Shown here: one piece after another, positions 50,794 to 59,410 of the stretch
Layout of the letters: the number at the start of each line of letters is the position of its first letter
Position numbering within the stretch: position 1 is the stretch's first letter
Assembly: GCF_005222755.1 (NCBI RefSeq)
Contig: NZ_STGD01000019.1
Span: forward strand, 22,758 to 86,757
Length of the DNA: 64,000 nucleotides
Origin: Roseomonas sp. HF4
GTDB taxonomy: Bacteria > Pseudomonadota > Alphaproteobacteria > Acetobacterales > Acetobacteraceae
Reading direction: 5' to 3'
Notes under the pieces: model-generated
Told to the model about the DNA's origin: nothing
Databases searched by the model: none
Seen by the model: only the letters and a program-made list of their open reading frames with translations
Position numbers and translations under genes: made by a program

Positions 50794-51605
50794 GCGCGCC
50801 CGGGCCGCACCGCATCCTGATCGAGCTCGGCCAGGCCATGGCGGAGGGGGAGGGGATCGAGGCCGCGGCTCTGCTCGCCCGCCTGCTCGGCCACGAGTTG
50901 CGCGGCGTCTTCGTCGAGGACGAGGCGCTGCTCACCCTCGCGGCCCACCCTTTCGCACGCGAGCTGCGCCTGCCGAGCCATGCCTGGAGCGCGATGGATG
51001 CCGGGGCGCTCGCCTCCGGCCTCGGCCTTGCCGCGGCGCGGCTCAGGCGGGCGTTGGCGGCGGCCTGCGCGCGGCTCGGCGTCGAGGGCGGCTTTGAGGT
51101 GCGGCGCGGCGATCCGGCGGCCTGCCTCGCGGGACTTTGCGGTGTGGACGACATCCTGGCCCTCGCCGCGCCGGACAGCGCGGCGGGGCGCGCCATCGGC
51201 GCCTTCCCGCAGGCCTGGCGGGCGGCGCTCGCCTCGGCGGGGGGCGTGCTGCTGCTGCCGTCGCGCCTGGCCCGCCGCCGAGGGCCCGTGGCGGCGGTCG
51301 CCGGCAGCGCGGTGGGGGAGGAGGTCGCGCTCCGCCTGGCCGTCGCGGCCGGAGAGCCGCTGCTGCTGCTCACCGCCGCGGACCGGCCGGCGCCCGAGGC
51401 GGCGGTGGCCGACCGCGCGCGCCGCGCCGGCCTGATGCCGCCGCGCATCCTGACGCGGCGCCTGGCCGCATCGACCGCCGGCGCGGTGGCCGAGGCGCTC
51501 GGCCGGTTCGAGGAAGGCCTGCTGGTGCTCGCGCGCGAGGACGCCGCAGTCGAGGAGGGGCCGGCGCTCGCGGCCCGGCGGCGGGTGCCGGTGCTGGTGC
51601 GGTAG
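50790..51605 (+). CDS. hypothetical protein, degenerate universal-stress-like
   Basis: A 271-residue Ala/Arg/Leu-rich protein whose ATG overlaps the Lon-like stop. It starts HRILIELGQAMAEGEGIEAAALLARLLGHELRGVFVEDEALLTLAAHPF, which matches the strand-helix-strand opening of Usp domains. A second possible domain begins RRGPVAAVAGSAVGEEVALRLAVAAGEPLLLL. The nucleotide-binding G-x-x-G-x9-G-S loop is absent. It may be an adaptor or partner for the Lon-like protease. No confident function. Confidence 0.6.
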   Translation: MSAPGPHRILIELGQAMAEGEGIEAAALLARLLGHELRGVFVEDEALLTLAAHPFARELRLPSHAWSAMDAGALASGLGLAAARLRRALAAACARLGVEGGFEVRRGDPAACLAGLCGVDDILALAAPDSAAGRAIGAFPQAWRAALASAGGVLLLPSRLARRRGPVAAVAGSAVGEEVALRLAVAAGEPLLLLTAADRPAPEAAVADRARRAGLMPPRILTRRLAASTAGAVAEALGRFEEGLLVLAREDAAVEEGPALAARRRVPVLVR

Positions 51606-51685
51606 CGCCGCATGCCAGCGGCCGCTGGCATGTCCGTGTTGTCGCGCGCAGCCGCCACGCCAACCTTGCGCGCTGATGATTGCGT

Positions 51686-51701
51686 CCGGCCATTCGGCCG
51701 G
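51686..51701. terminator. hairpin between convergent genes
   Basis: A perfect 6-bp stem CCGGCC-ATTC-GGCCGG, between the Usp-like gene and the convergent MFS gene, ending 5 nt before the latter's stop. No U-tract. Confidence 0.4.
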
Positions 51702-51706
51702 CCGGA

Positions 51707-52858
51707 TCAGCGCAGCGGCATCCGCGCCACCCAGGCCGCCAGCAGGGCCGTCAGCACAGCCGAGAGCAGGAAGACCGCGCTGTAGCCCGCCGCGTGCAGC
51801 ACCGCGCCGAAGGCCAGCGCGCCGATGCTCTGGCCGAGGAACAGTGCCATGGCGAAGGCGGACACGGCGGTCGCGCGCGACTCCGGCAGGGCTTCCGTCG
51901 CGCGCGCCTGCAGCACGCCATGGAACATGTAGAAGGCCATGCCGCAGGGCACCTGCAGCAGCGCCACCACCCACCAGGCCGGCGCCGCGGCCATGCCGGC
52001 CAGCGCCGCGGCGATCACGGCGCCGCCCACGCCCACCAGCCCCTTCTCGCCGAGCCGCGCGACCAGCCGCTTCGCCAGCCGCGTATAGGCGAAGGCGCCG
52101 AGGCCGAAGCCCGCCACCACCAGCCCCGCCTGGCCGGGGGAGAGCGCGAAGCCCTCGATGAGGTAGGCGCCGATGAAGGGGAAGGCGCCGCCGAACAGCG
52201 CCGCGCCGTCGAGCGCCGCGGCCCCCATCAGCCGCCGCCCCGCCGGTGCGCGCAGCAGCACCCCGTACTGCCCGAGGCCGAGTCCGCGCGCGCTCGCCCG
52301 TGGCGCCTCGGGCGGCGCGCGGAACACCAGAAGCAGGCCGACGCCCAGCGCCAGCGCCGCCAACAGCAGGAAGGAGGCGCGCCAGCCCGCGAGCTCCGCC
52401 ACGATGCCCGAGGCCGGCCCGACCAGCAGCTGCGCCATGACCATGCCGGTCAGGAATCGCCCGATCGTCGCCTGCCGTTCCTCGTAGGGCACGGCATCCC
52501 CCACCCAGGCAATGGCGAGCGGGATCACGGCGCCCGCCACCAACCCCGTCGCGGTGCGCAGGACCACCATGGAGGCGAGGTCCCAGGCGGCCGCCGAGAC
52601 CGCCAGCCCGATGCCGTAGAGCACCAGCGCCAGCGCCGCGACGCGCACCTTTCCGTAGCGGTCGCCGAGCGGCCCCGTGACCAGCTGCCCCGCGCCATAG
52701 GCCAGGGTGAAGCCGGCCACCACGGGCGCCACCGCCGCGACGCCCACCCCGAAATCGGCGGCGAGCAACGGCAGCAGCGGGTCCATGAGGCGCATGCCCC
52801 CGCCAGCGGCGAAGCCGGCCAGGGCAAGCAGGGGAAGAAGGGTGAGGTCGGCGCGCAA
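51707..52858 (-). CDS. MFS transporter
   Basis: A 383-residue, 12-span permease. The loop 2-3 motif appears as GPLGDRYGKVRVAALALVLYG. The N-terminal GGGMRLMDPLLPLLAADFGVGVAAVAPVVAGFTLAYGAGQL is typical of DHA1-like exporters. Related in layout to the MFS protein at 24722-25906. Divergent from the TssC-like gene 101 nt away. Substrate unknown. Confidence 0.92.
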   Translation of the reverse strand: MRADLTLLPLLALAGFAAGGGMRLMDPLLPLLAADFGVGVAAVAPVVAGFTLAYGAGQLVTGPLGDRYGKVRVAALALVLYGIGLAVSAAAWDLASMVVLRTATGLVAGAVIPLAIAWVGDAVPYEERQATIGRFLTGMVMAQLLVGPASGIVAELAGWRASFLLLAALALGVGLLLVFRAPPEAPRASARGLGLGQYGVLLRAPAGRRLMGAAALDGAALFGGAFPFIGAYLIEGFALSPGQAGLVVAGFGLGAFAYTRLAKRLVARLGEKGLVGVGGAVIAAALAGMAAAPAWWVVALLQVPCGMAFYMFHGVLQARATEALPESRATAVSAFAMALFLGQSIGALAFGAVLHAAGYSAVFLLSAVLTALLAAWVARMPLR

Positions 52859-52959
52859 GACACCGCATAGGTCGCCGCCGCCCGCGACGCGTCAAGCCGG
52901 CGCGGGACAGGCCCTGCGCGCGGCGCTACCGTGCCATCGCAAAACGACGGAGGGGTGCG

Positions 52960-54192
52960 ATGGCGGACACCACGGACGGCGCCGAGGATCCGCTCGCGGC
53001 AGTGCTCGCCGCGACCGAGGCGGTCCAGGCGCCCCGCGCCCACGCAGGCGGCTCGGAGGAACGGGCCCTCAGGAAGGTCGACGCGATGATCGCGCTGATG
53101 ACGGCCGCGATCCGCAACCATCCGCGCTTCGTGGCGCTGGAGGCCGCCTGGCGCTCGCTGCACCGTTTCGTGGCGGCGCAGGAGGAAGCACCGGTCGCGG
53201 TGAAACTGCTGCCGCTGACCAAGCGGGAGATCATCCGCGACCAGCGCGCGGTACAGGACCCGGAGGACAGCGACCTCAACGCGTTGCTCTGGCACGAGGG
53301 CCTGGGCGGCGCCGAGCCCTTCGGCCTGCTGCTCGCCGACCACGAATTCGGCGCCGAGGCCGAGGAGGTGCAGGCCCTGCGCGGCCTGGCCGCCGCCGGC
53401 GCGGGCGCCTTCGTGCCGGTCGTCGCCCATGCCGCGCCGGCGCTGCTGGACCTGGAGGAATGGGCGGCGCTGCCGGGGAAGCGGGACCTCGCCCGCGTGC
53501 ATGAAGGCCCGCGCCACATCGCCTGGCGCGCGCTGCGGGCGAGCGAGGAGGCACGCTTCCTGGCTCTCGCCGCGCCGCGCGTGCTGGCCACGGCCGGAGA
53601 GGGGGCACCGCGCTGGACGGGTGGCGGCTGGGTGCTCGCCGCACGCATCGCGGCCGCCTTCCGGCGCGACGGCTGGGCCGCCGGGATCGAGGGCCGCGAG
53701 GACGGGACCGAGGCCGGCCTGCCGCCGATGGGCGGCGTGCCGACCGAATGCGACCCCGCCGATGGGCAGGAGGTTGCGCTGGCGCAGCTTGGCCTGTCCC
53801 TGCTGGTTCCGCGCGGGCCGGACAGCGCGGCGGTTCTACTGGCGCCGACGCTGCACCGGCCACCACGCTTCCATGCGCCCGCCGCCAATTCGGACGCGGC
53901 GCTGGCGGCGCGGCTGCCCTGGGTGCTCGGGACGGGGCGCTTCCTGCAGGCGCTGGCACTGCGCGGACAGCACGAATTGCACCGCGGCCGCGGCGCGCGC
54001 GCGGCGGCCGAGGCGCTGAACGCCTGGCTCGCCGGATACAGCGGGGAGGAGGGACCGCTCGCGGAGGCGAGCGCCGAACTGCCGGAGGCGAAGGGCCACC
54101 CCGGCGTCCATCTGCTCTCGGCCCGGATGCGGCCGCGGCTGCCGCAGGGCACGCCCGGCGCGGCGCACAGGGTGATGTTGAACCTGCCGTGA
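52960..54192 (+). CDS. orphan TssC/VipB-like contractile-sheath family protein
   Basis: A 410-residue protein. Several blocks match TssC, the large sheath subunit of type VI secretion: [36 protein letters not shown], then [45 protein letters not shown], and [25 protein letters not shown]. It is shorter than TssC (about 490-500 aa), and no tssB, tssE, hcp, clpV or other T6SS gene is nearby. It may be a remnant, a moonlighting sheath-fold protein, or part of a reduced contractile or ImpC-like assembly encoded elsewhere. Start has GGAGGGG upstream. Confidence 0.75.
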   Translation: MADTTDGAEDPLAAVLAATEAVQAPRAHAGGSEERALRKVDAMIALMTAAIRNHPRFVALEAAWRSLHRFVAAQEEAPVAVKLLPLTKREIIRDQRAVQDPEDSDLNALLWHEGLGGAEPFGLLLADHEFGAEAEEVQALRGLAAAGAGAFVPVVAHAAPALLDLEEWAALPGKRDLARVHEGPRHIAWRALRASEEARFLALAAPRVLATAGEGAPRWTGGGWVLAARIAAAFRRDGWAAGIEGREDGTEAGLPPMGGVPTECDPADGQEVALAQLGLSLLVPRGPDSAAVLLAPTLHRPPRFHAPAANSDAALAARLPWVLGTGRFLQALALRGQHELHRGRGARAAAEALNAWLAGYSGEEGPLAEASAELPEAKGHPGVHLLSARMRPRLPQGTPGAAHRVMLNLP

Positions 54193-54235
54193 TGGCGCCC
54201 TGCCGGGGCAAAAGATTCGTTGCAAGCGCGGGTAT

Positions 54236-54254
54236 GGGGAAAGTTACATTCCCC
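54236..54254 (+). other. short leader hairpin before aqpZ
   Basis: GGGGAA-AGTTACA-TTCCCC, a perfect 6-bp stem 29 nt before the aqpZ ATG. It could be an attenuating or stabilising mRNA leader element, or a protein-binding dyad. The ribosome-binding site AGGGGAG lies between it and the start. Confidence 0.3.
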
Positions 54255-54283
54255 CCGGGTCCATCCAGGGGAGAAAACCACCC

Positions 54284-54976
54284 ATGCCCGCGAAACTCGC
54301 CGCCGAATTCATCGGCACGCTCTGGCTCGTGCTCGGCGGCTGCGGCTCCGCCGTCATTGCCGCCGCCTTCCCGGAGGTGGGCATCGGCCTGCTCGGCGTC
54401 TCCTTCGCCTTCGGGCTGACGGTGCTGACCATGGCCTTCGCGATCGGCCATGTCTCGGGCTGCCACCTGAACCCGGCGGTCACGCTCGGCCTGGTCGCGG
54501 CGGGGCGGTTCCCGGGGAAGGACGCCATTCCCTACATCCTGGTCCAGGTGCTGGGCGCCATCGCGGCGGCAGGCATCCTCTGGGCCATCGCGACGGGCAA
54601 GCCGGGCTTCGAGGTCGGTGGCTTCGCATCGAACGGCTTCGGCGACCATTCGCCCGGCAAGTACTCGATGAACGCCGCGCTGCTGACCGAGGTGGTGATG
54701 ACCTTCTTCTTCCTGGTCATCATCATTGGCGCGACGCATCCGCAGGCGCCGGCGGGCCTGGCGCCGATCGCGATCGGGCTCGGCCTCACACTGATCCACC
54801 TGGTCTCGATCCCGGTGACCAACACCTCGGTGAACCCGGCGCGCAGCACCGGCCCCGCGCTGGTGGTGGGTGGCTGGGCGCTGCAGCAGCTCTGGCTGTT
54901 CTGGGTGGCGCCGATCGCCGGCGCGGTGCTGGCGGGCGTCGCCTCCCGCTTGATGTGGCCGGACGACCGGACGTAG
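54284..54976 (+). CDS. aqpZ: aquaporin Z
   Basis: A 230-residue, six-span water channel. Both Asn-Pro-Ala boxes are present: [13 protein letters not shown] (about residues 63-65) and [14 protein letters not shown] (about 184-186). The selectivity-filter Arg follows the second. It has the AqpZ-type start [20 protein letters not shown]. Facilitates water flux across the inner membrane. Monocistronic-looking, with a leader hairpin. Confidence 0.96.
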   Translation: MPAKLAAEFIGTLWLVLGGCGSAVIAAAFPEVGIGLLGVSFAFGLTVLTMAFAIGHVSGCHLNPAVTLGLVAAGRFPGKDAIPYILVQVLGAIAAAGILWAIATGKPGFEVGGFASNGFGDHSPGKYSMNAALLTEVVMTFFFLVIIIGATHPQAPAGLAPIAIGLGLTLIHLVSIPVTNTSVNPARSTGPALVVGGWALQQLWLFWVAPIAGAVLAGVASRLMWPDDRT

Positions 54977-55008
54977 GCGCCGCGCGCGGGGTCTGGCACG
55001 CTCGGCGG

Positions 55009-55776
55009 ATGGAGACGCCACCGCCGCTCGGACCCCGCGCCACCCTCGCCCATCGGTTGCTGATGGGCGTTGTCGTGCCCGCCACGAACGTGACAACCGA
55101 GGCGGAGATGGACGACCTCCGCCCGCGCGGCGTGGTGAATGCCACCGCGCGCATCGCCAACCCCGACCGCGCCGTGGGCTCGGACGCCGACGCGGCCGAG
55201 GTGCGCGCGGCGATGGTGGCGGGGCTGATGGGCGCGCTGGATACGCTGGCGCCGGCGAAGCCGGACCATGTCGCGATCGGCGTGATGGTGGAGAACTTCG
55301 CCGGCGGCGGCGCGGCCGGCGACGCCCTGCTGGCGGAGGCGGAGGCGCGCATCGGCTGCCCCGTGACCGCGCCGACGCATGCGACGCTGGCGGCGCTGGC
55401 CGAGCTCGGCATCACGCGCATCGCACTGCTGACGCCCTTCTTTCCCGCCGGCGACGCCGCGGCCAGGGCCTTCCTGGAAGCCGCGGGGGTGGTCGTGCCG
55501 CGCACCCTCGGACTGCGCGCGCCCGGCCCGGCCGCGATCGCGCGCGTGACGGACGCGGCGCTGCGGGACGCGGTGCGCGAGCTCGAAGGGCCGGACATCG
55601 AGGCCATCGTGCAGGTCGGCACCAACCTGCCTTTCGCCGGCGTGGCGCGCGCGGCGGAAGCCGAACTCGGCAAGCCGGTGCTGGCGACGAACCCCGTGAC
55701 CTACTGGCACGCGCTGCGGCGCGCGGGCGTCACGGAACGAATCGCTGGGGCCGGGCGGCTGTTCGCGCTCGCCTGA
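55009..55776 (+). CDS. maleate isomerase / Asp-Glu racemase-superfamily protein lacking the expected cysteines
   Basis: A 255-residue protein starting METPPPLGPRATLAHRLLMGVVVPATNVTTEAEMDDLRP, the typical opening of maleate cis-trans isomerases and arylmalonate decarboxylases. The second-half motif IVQVGTNLPFAGVARAAEAELGKPVLATNPVTYWHALRRAG also matches. In those enzymes two Cys flank the active site. Here the first site reads AIGVMVENFAGGG and the second VQVGTNL, with neither Cys; the only Cys is in RIGCPVT. Either it uses another mechanism or it is a binding or regulatory homologue. Starts 32 nt after aqpZ. Confidence 0.7.
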   Translation: METPPPLGPRATLAHRLLMGVVVPATNVTTEAEMDDLRPRGVVNATARIANPDRAVGSDADAAEVRAAMVAGLMGALDTLAPAKPDHVAIGVMVENFAGGGAAGDALLAEAEARIGCPVTAPTHATLAALAELGITRIALLTPFFPAGDAAARAFLEAAGVVVPRTLGLRAPGPAAIARVTDAALRDAVRELEGPDIEAIVQVGTNLPFAGVARAAEAELGKPVLATNPVTYWHALRRAGVTERIAGAGRLFALA

Positions 55777-55787
55777 CGGAGGGCGGG

Positions 55788-55850
55788 ATGGGCCTTGCCC
55801 CTCCCGGACCCACTCCACCAGAGGCCGAGAGGCCTCTGGACACCATCACC
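55788..55850. repeat. AGGCC-hairpin intergenic repeat
   Basis: GGGATGGGCCTTGCCCCTCCC-like dyad, then a perfect CCAGAGGCC-GAGA-GGCCTCTGG hairpin, then ACACCATCACC. Same two-part design as 26115-26196. It lies between the stops of two convergent genes and probably serves both as terminator. Confidence 0.7.
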
Positions 55851-55862
55851 GCGTGACAGGCG

Positions 55863-56399
55863 TCAGATCAGGATGCCGGTGAAGAGCCGCACCGCGATGT
55901 TCACCACGATGGCGACGCCGATCACGGCCAGGGTGAAGGTCAGCGCCTTTTCCTGCGGCACGCGCATCACGATCGGCACGCCGAGATAGAGCGTATAGAG
56001 CGCGTAGAAGGCCGCCGCGAGCGCGATCAGGGCGCCCAGGATCGGCACGATAATGAGGCCGCCCGCCACCCAGGCCACCGTCGGTGAGAAGGCGGCCAGC
56101 TTCAGCGCGGCGTCCGCGTCCTGCGGTCCGCCGAATTTCGGCGCCAGGATCTCGACGATCTTGGCGTTCACGAAGACGCCGACGAGCGTGAGGATGTAGC
56201 CCACGATCATGGCGGCGAAGGCGCCGAAGAAGCCGAACCACATCGTCACGAGGAAGCCGGCGATGGCCGGGATCGCAGCCAGGATCATCACGTAGCGCGT
56301 GAACACCGCCGTCAGGTCGATCGGCTCCCGCGCGATCGCCTGCCATTCCTGCGCGGGCGACATCGCCATGCCCTTCACGCGCGCGATCAACTGGTCCAT
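55863..56399 (-). CDS. Yip1-family membrane protein
   Basis: About 178 residues from the ATG at 56399. A short cytoplasmic N-terminus (MDQLIARVKGMAMSPAQEWQAIAREP, the usual Yip1-domain opening with P-x-x-E-W) is followed by four to five hydrophobic segments. Bacterial Yip1-domain proteins are common but uncharacterised. The longer frame to 57473 is a shadow of the convergent permease gene. Transcribed toward the AGGCC repeat. Confidence 0.82.
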   Translation of the reverse strand: MDQLIARVKGMAMSPAQEWQAIAREPIDLTAVFTRYVMILAAIPAIAGFLVTMWFGFFGAFAAMIVGYILTLVGVFVNAKIVEILAPKFGGPQDADAALKLAAFSPTVAWVAGGLIIVPILGALIALAAAFYALYTLYLGVPIVMRVPQEKALTFTLAVIGVAIVVNIAVRLFTGILI

Positions 56400-56513
56400 G
56401 CCCACCCCTTTCCTTGCCCCTCGTTCCCAGGGCGATACTGCCCAGCGGCGGGCCAGGGCCGCAAGGGGCGGCGTGCTGGAACCGGGGCCGCGGTTCTGCC
56501 AGCCTGCCGGCAG

Positions 56514-57779
56514 ATGCCCGATTCGGCCCTGCCCCGCTGGCGCGACCGGCGCTTCCTCGTGCTGCTGGCGCTCGGCTTCTCGGCCGGCGTGCCGTTGCCG
56601 CTGACGGCCTTCACGCTCAGGCAGTGGTTCGCGGAATCCGGCGTGTCGCTCACCGCCATCGGCTTCACGGCGCTGATCGGGCTCTCCTATTCGCTCAAGT
56701 TCCTCTGGGCGCCGGTGCTCGACCATGTGCGGCCGCCGCTGGCGGGCGGGCTCGGGCGACGGCGCGGCTGGCTCGCGGCCATCCAGCCGCTGCTGGCGGC
56801 GGCGATCCTGATGCTCGGCCTGACCGATCCCGTCGCGGGCGCGGCGCTGACGGTCGCGGTGGCGGTGGCCGTCGCGTTCCTGTCCGCCAGCCAGGACATC
56901 GCGGTCGATGCCTACCGCATCGAGGTTCTGGAGGAACAGGACCAGGGCTACGGGCTCGCCTGCTATGTCTGGGGCTATCGCGGCGCGCTGCTGGCGTCGG
57001 GCGGCGGCGCGCTGGCCATGGCGGAATTCGGCGGCTGGCCCTTCGCCTTCGCGATGTGCGCGGCGATGATCGGCGTGGGCTTCGCCGCCGTGCTGCTGGC
57101 CCCCGAGCCAGGCCGCCCGCCGCCCGAGGCGCCACCCGACTGGGCCGGGCGGCTGCGCATCGCGGTGGTCGAGCCCTTCGCGGATCTCGTTCGCCGCCGG
57201 TACTGGGTGGCGATCCTGGCCTTCGTGGCGCTGTTCAAGCTGGGGGAGGCGCTGGCCGGCATCATGACGGCGCCGTTCTACCGGCAGCTCGGCTTCTCGC
57301 GGCTGGAGGTGGCGGGCGTGTCGTCGGTGTTCGGCCTGTTCGCGACGCTGGCGGGCGCGCTGGCCGGCGGCTGGCTTGTCGCGCGCATCGGCACCGGCCG
57401 CGCGCTGGTCCTGACCGGCATCACGCAGATGCTGTCGAACCTGATGTACGTGGCGCTCTACTACGGCGGGCACGACATCCGCTGGCTGTTCGCGCAGGTG
57501 GGGGTGGAGAACTTCACCGACGGCCTCGCGGACGCGGCCTTCATCACCTACCTCAGCGCGCTGACCAGCCGGACCTTCACGGCGACGCAGTATGCGCTGC
57601 TGTCCTCGCTGGCCGCGGTGCCGCTCCGCACGCTGGGCGCCGGTTCGGGCTGGCTGGCGGAGAGCCTCGGCTGGCCGGGCTTCTTCCTGCTGACGACGGC
57701 GGCGGCGCTGCCGGCCATGGGCATCATGCTGTTCCTGCTGAAGCGCCTGCCGCCGCCCGCGCCGAAGGAACCGCCATGA
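56514..57779 (+). CDS. AmpG-like muropeptide permease (MFS)
   Basis: A 421-residue, 12-span protein with AmpG-type sequences: FSAGVPLPLTAFTLRQWFAESGVSLTAIGFTALIGLSYSLKFLWAPVLD and FLSASQDIAVDAYRIEVL. AmpG imports anhydromuropeptides for cell-wall recycling. This protein is at the short end of the family and could carry a related substrate. It overlaps the DUF486 gene by 4 nt. Confidence 0.85.
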   Translation: MPDSALPRWRDRRFLVLLALGFSAGVPLPLTAFTLRQWFAESGVSLTAIGFTALIGLSYSLKFLWAPVLDHVRPPLAGGLGRRRGWLAAIQPLLAAAILMLGLTDPVAGAALTVAVAVAVAFLSASQDIAVDAYRIEVLEEQDQGYGLACYVWGYRGALLASGGGALAMAEFGGWPFAFAMCAAMIGVGFAAVLLAPEPGRPPPEAPPDWAGRLRIAVVEPFADLVRRRYWVAILAFVALFKLGEALAGIMTAPFYRQLGFSRLEVAGVSSVFGLFATLAGALAGGWLVARIGTGRALVLTGITQMLSNLMYVALYYGGHDIRWLFAQVGVENFTDGLADAAFITYLSALTSRTFTATQYALLSSLAAVPLRTLGAGSGWLAESLGWPGFFLLTTAAALPAMGIMLFLLKRLPPPAPKEPP

Positions 57780-58120
57780 CCCCCTGGATCGCGACGCCGC
57801 TGCTGCTGGTGGCGTCGAACGTGCTGATGACCTTCGCCTGGTACGGGCACCTCAAGGCGCCGCACTGGCCGTTGTGGCTCGCGGTGCTGGTGTCCTGGGG
57901 AATCGCGTTCTTCGAATACTGCCTGGCGGTGCCGGCGAACCGGATCGGCTACGGCACCTTCAGCGGCCAGCAGCTGAAGGTGATGCAGGAAGTGATCACG
58001 CTGGCCGTCTTCGCCGTGTTCAGCGTGGCCTTCCTGGGGGAGACGCTGCGCTGGAACTTCCTCGCAGCCGGCGCGTGCCTTGTGGCCGCGGTCGTGTTCA
58101 TCTTCCTGCCGGTGGAGTGA
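57776..58120 (+). CDS. DUF486 family small membrane protein
   Basis: A 114-residue, four-span protein. Characteristic segments are LLVASNVLMTFAWYGHLK, SWGIAFFEYCLAVPANRIGY and FSGQQLKVMQEVITLAVFAVFSVAFLGE, the conserved blocks of DUF486, which resembles half of a drug/metabolite transporter. Translationally coupled to the AmpG-like gene (ATGA) and followed 10 nt later by alanine dehydrogenase. The coupling of a muropeptide permease with an L-alanine-using enzyme is suggestive of cell-wall peptide recycling. Confidence 0.9.
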   Translation: MTPWIATPLLLVASNVLMTFAWYGHLKAPHWPLWLAVLVSWGIAFFEYCLAVPANRIGYGTFSGQQLKVMQEVITLAVFAVFSVAFLGETLRWNFLAAGACLVAAVVFIFLPVE

Positions 58121-58130
58121 GGAGAGGGCG

Positions 58131-59237
58131 ATGCGCGTCGGCGTTCCGAAGGAAGTGAAGGTCCACGAATACCGCGTGGGCCTGGTGCCGGGGTCGGTCC
58201 GCGAACTGGTGCTGCACGGGCACGACGTGCTGGTCGAGACCGGCGCGGGTGCGGCCATCGGCTTCCCCGACGCGGCCTACGAGGCGGCCGGCGCGCGCAT
58301 CGCCCCCGATGCGGCGGCCGTCTTCGCGAGCGCCGAGCTGATCGTGAAGGTCAAGGAGCCGCAGCCCTTCGAATGGGTGCGCCTCAAGGCCGGGCAGGTG
58401 CTGTTCACCTACCTGCACCTTGCCCCGGACCTCGAGCAGACGCAGGGGCTGATGGCGAGCGGCTGCACTGCCATCGCCTACGAGACCGTGACGGACGCGC
58501 AGGGCGGCCTGCCGCTGCTGGCGCCGATGAGCGAGGTGGCCGGCCGGATGGCCGTGCAGGTCGGCGCGCGCTGCCTGGAAAAGGAGGCCGGGGGCGCGGG
58601 CATCCTGCTCTCCGGCGTGCCGGGCGTGCCGCCGGGGCGGGTCGCGATCATCGGCGGCGGCGTGGTGGGGTCGAACGCCGCGCGCATCGCCAACGGCATG
58701 CGCGCCAACGTCACGGTGCTCGACCGCAACCCGCGCGTGCTGGCCGCGCTCGACATCGAGTTCAACGGCCTGGTCGACACGCTGTTCGCGACGCGGGACG
58801 CGGTGGAGCGCGCGGTGCTGGACGCCGACCTCGTGATCGGCGCCGTGCTGGTGCCGGGCGCGGCGGCGCCGCGGCTCGTCAGCCGCGAGACGGTCGCGCG
58901 CATGCGCCCGGGCAGCGTCATGGTCGATGTCGCGATCGACCAGGGCGGCTGCTTCGAGACCTCCCGCCCCACCACCCACGCCGACCCCACCTATGTCGTG
59001 GACGGCGTGGTGCATTACTGCGTGACGAACATGCCGGGCGCGGTGGCGCGCACCAGCGCGGTCGCGCTGAACAACGCGACGCTGCCGTTCACGCTGCAGA
59101 TCGCGGACAAGGGCTGGCAGCGCGCGGCGGCCGAGAACCCGCACCTCGCGGCTGGGGTGAACGTGCATGCGGGGGCGGTGACGCATCCGGCGGTGGCCGG
59201 GGCGCTCGGCTTGCCGTTGGCGGTGCTGCCGGGGTGA
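58131..59237 (+). CDS. ald: alanine dehydrogenase
   Basis: A 368-residue enzyme, normal length, from the ATG at 58131 ([23 protein letters not shown]). NAD motif [20 protein letters not shown], catalytic Lys in [15 protein letters not shown], His in [11 protein letters not shown] and the family block [19 protein letters not shown]. It reversibly deaminates L-alanine to pyruvate and ammonia. Last gene of the ampG-like/DUF486/ald unit. Confidence 0.96.
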   Translation: MRVGVPKEVKVHEYRVGLVPGSVRELVLHGHDVLVETGAGAAIGFPDAAYEAAGARIAPDAAAVFASAELIVKVKEPQPFEWVRLKAGQVLFTYLHLAPDLEQTQGLMASGCTAIAYETVTDAQGGLPLLAPMSEVAGRMAVQVGARCLEKEAGGAGILLSGVPGVPPGRVAIIGGGVVGSNAARIANGMRANVTVLDRNPRVLAALDIEFNGLVDTLFATRDAVERAVLDADLVIGAVLVPGAAAPRLVSRETVARMRPGSVMVDVAIDQGGCFETSRPTTHADPTYVVDGVVHYCVTNMPGAVARTSAVALNNATLPFTLQIADKGWQRAAAENPHLAAGVNVHAGAVTHPAVAGALGLPLAVLPG

Positions 59238-59376
59238 AGGTCGGGGGAGGAGAACCTCCCCCGATCCCCCCCCTTCTTTGATGTCTTGCGCCAAGCGTCG
59301 AAAACCCGGCGCCGGGTGCCAAAGAAGGTTGAGGGGGGTCAGGGGGGAGAAGTTCCCTTCTCCCCCCTTTTCTTGT
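59238..59376. repeat. composite GGGGAGAAG/GGGGAGG-hairpin intergenic repeat, inverted copy
   Basis: Reverse-orientation copy of the element at 24499-24666. It contains CGGGGGAGG-AGAA-CCTCCCCCG at the left, CCTTCTTTG pairing with CAAAGAAGG around a CCCGGCGCCGGG palindrome in the middle, and GGGGGGAGAAG-TTCC-CTTCTCCCCCC at the right. It sits between the convergent ald and tyrA-type genes. Confidence 0.75.
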
Positions 59377-59410
59377 TCCCGTTCGATCCCCCGACCCAGG
59401 CCGGCCGGCG

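Noticed and set aside
56400..57473. Long minus-strand frame continuing upstream of the Yip1 gene
   Set aside because: His/Arg/Gln-rich antisense shadow of the AmpG-like permease.
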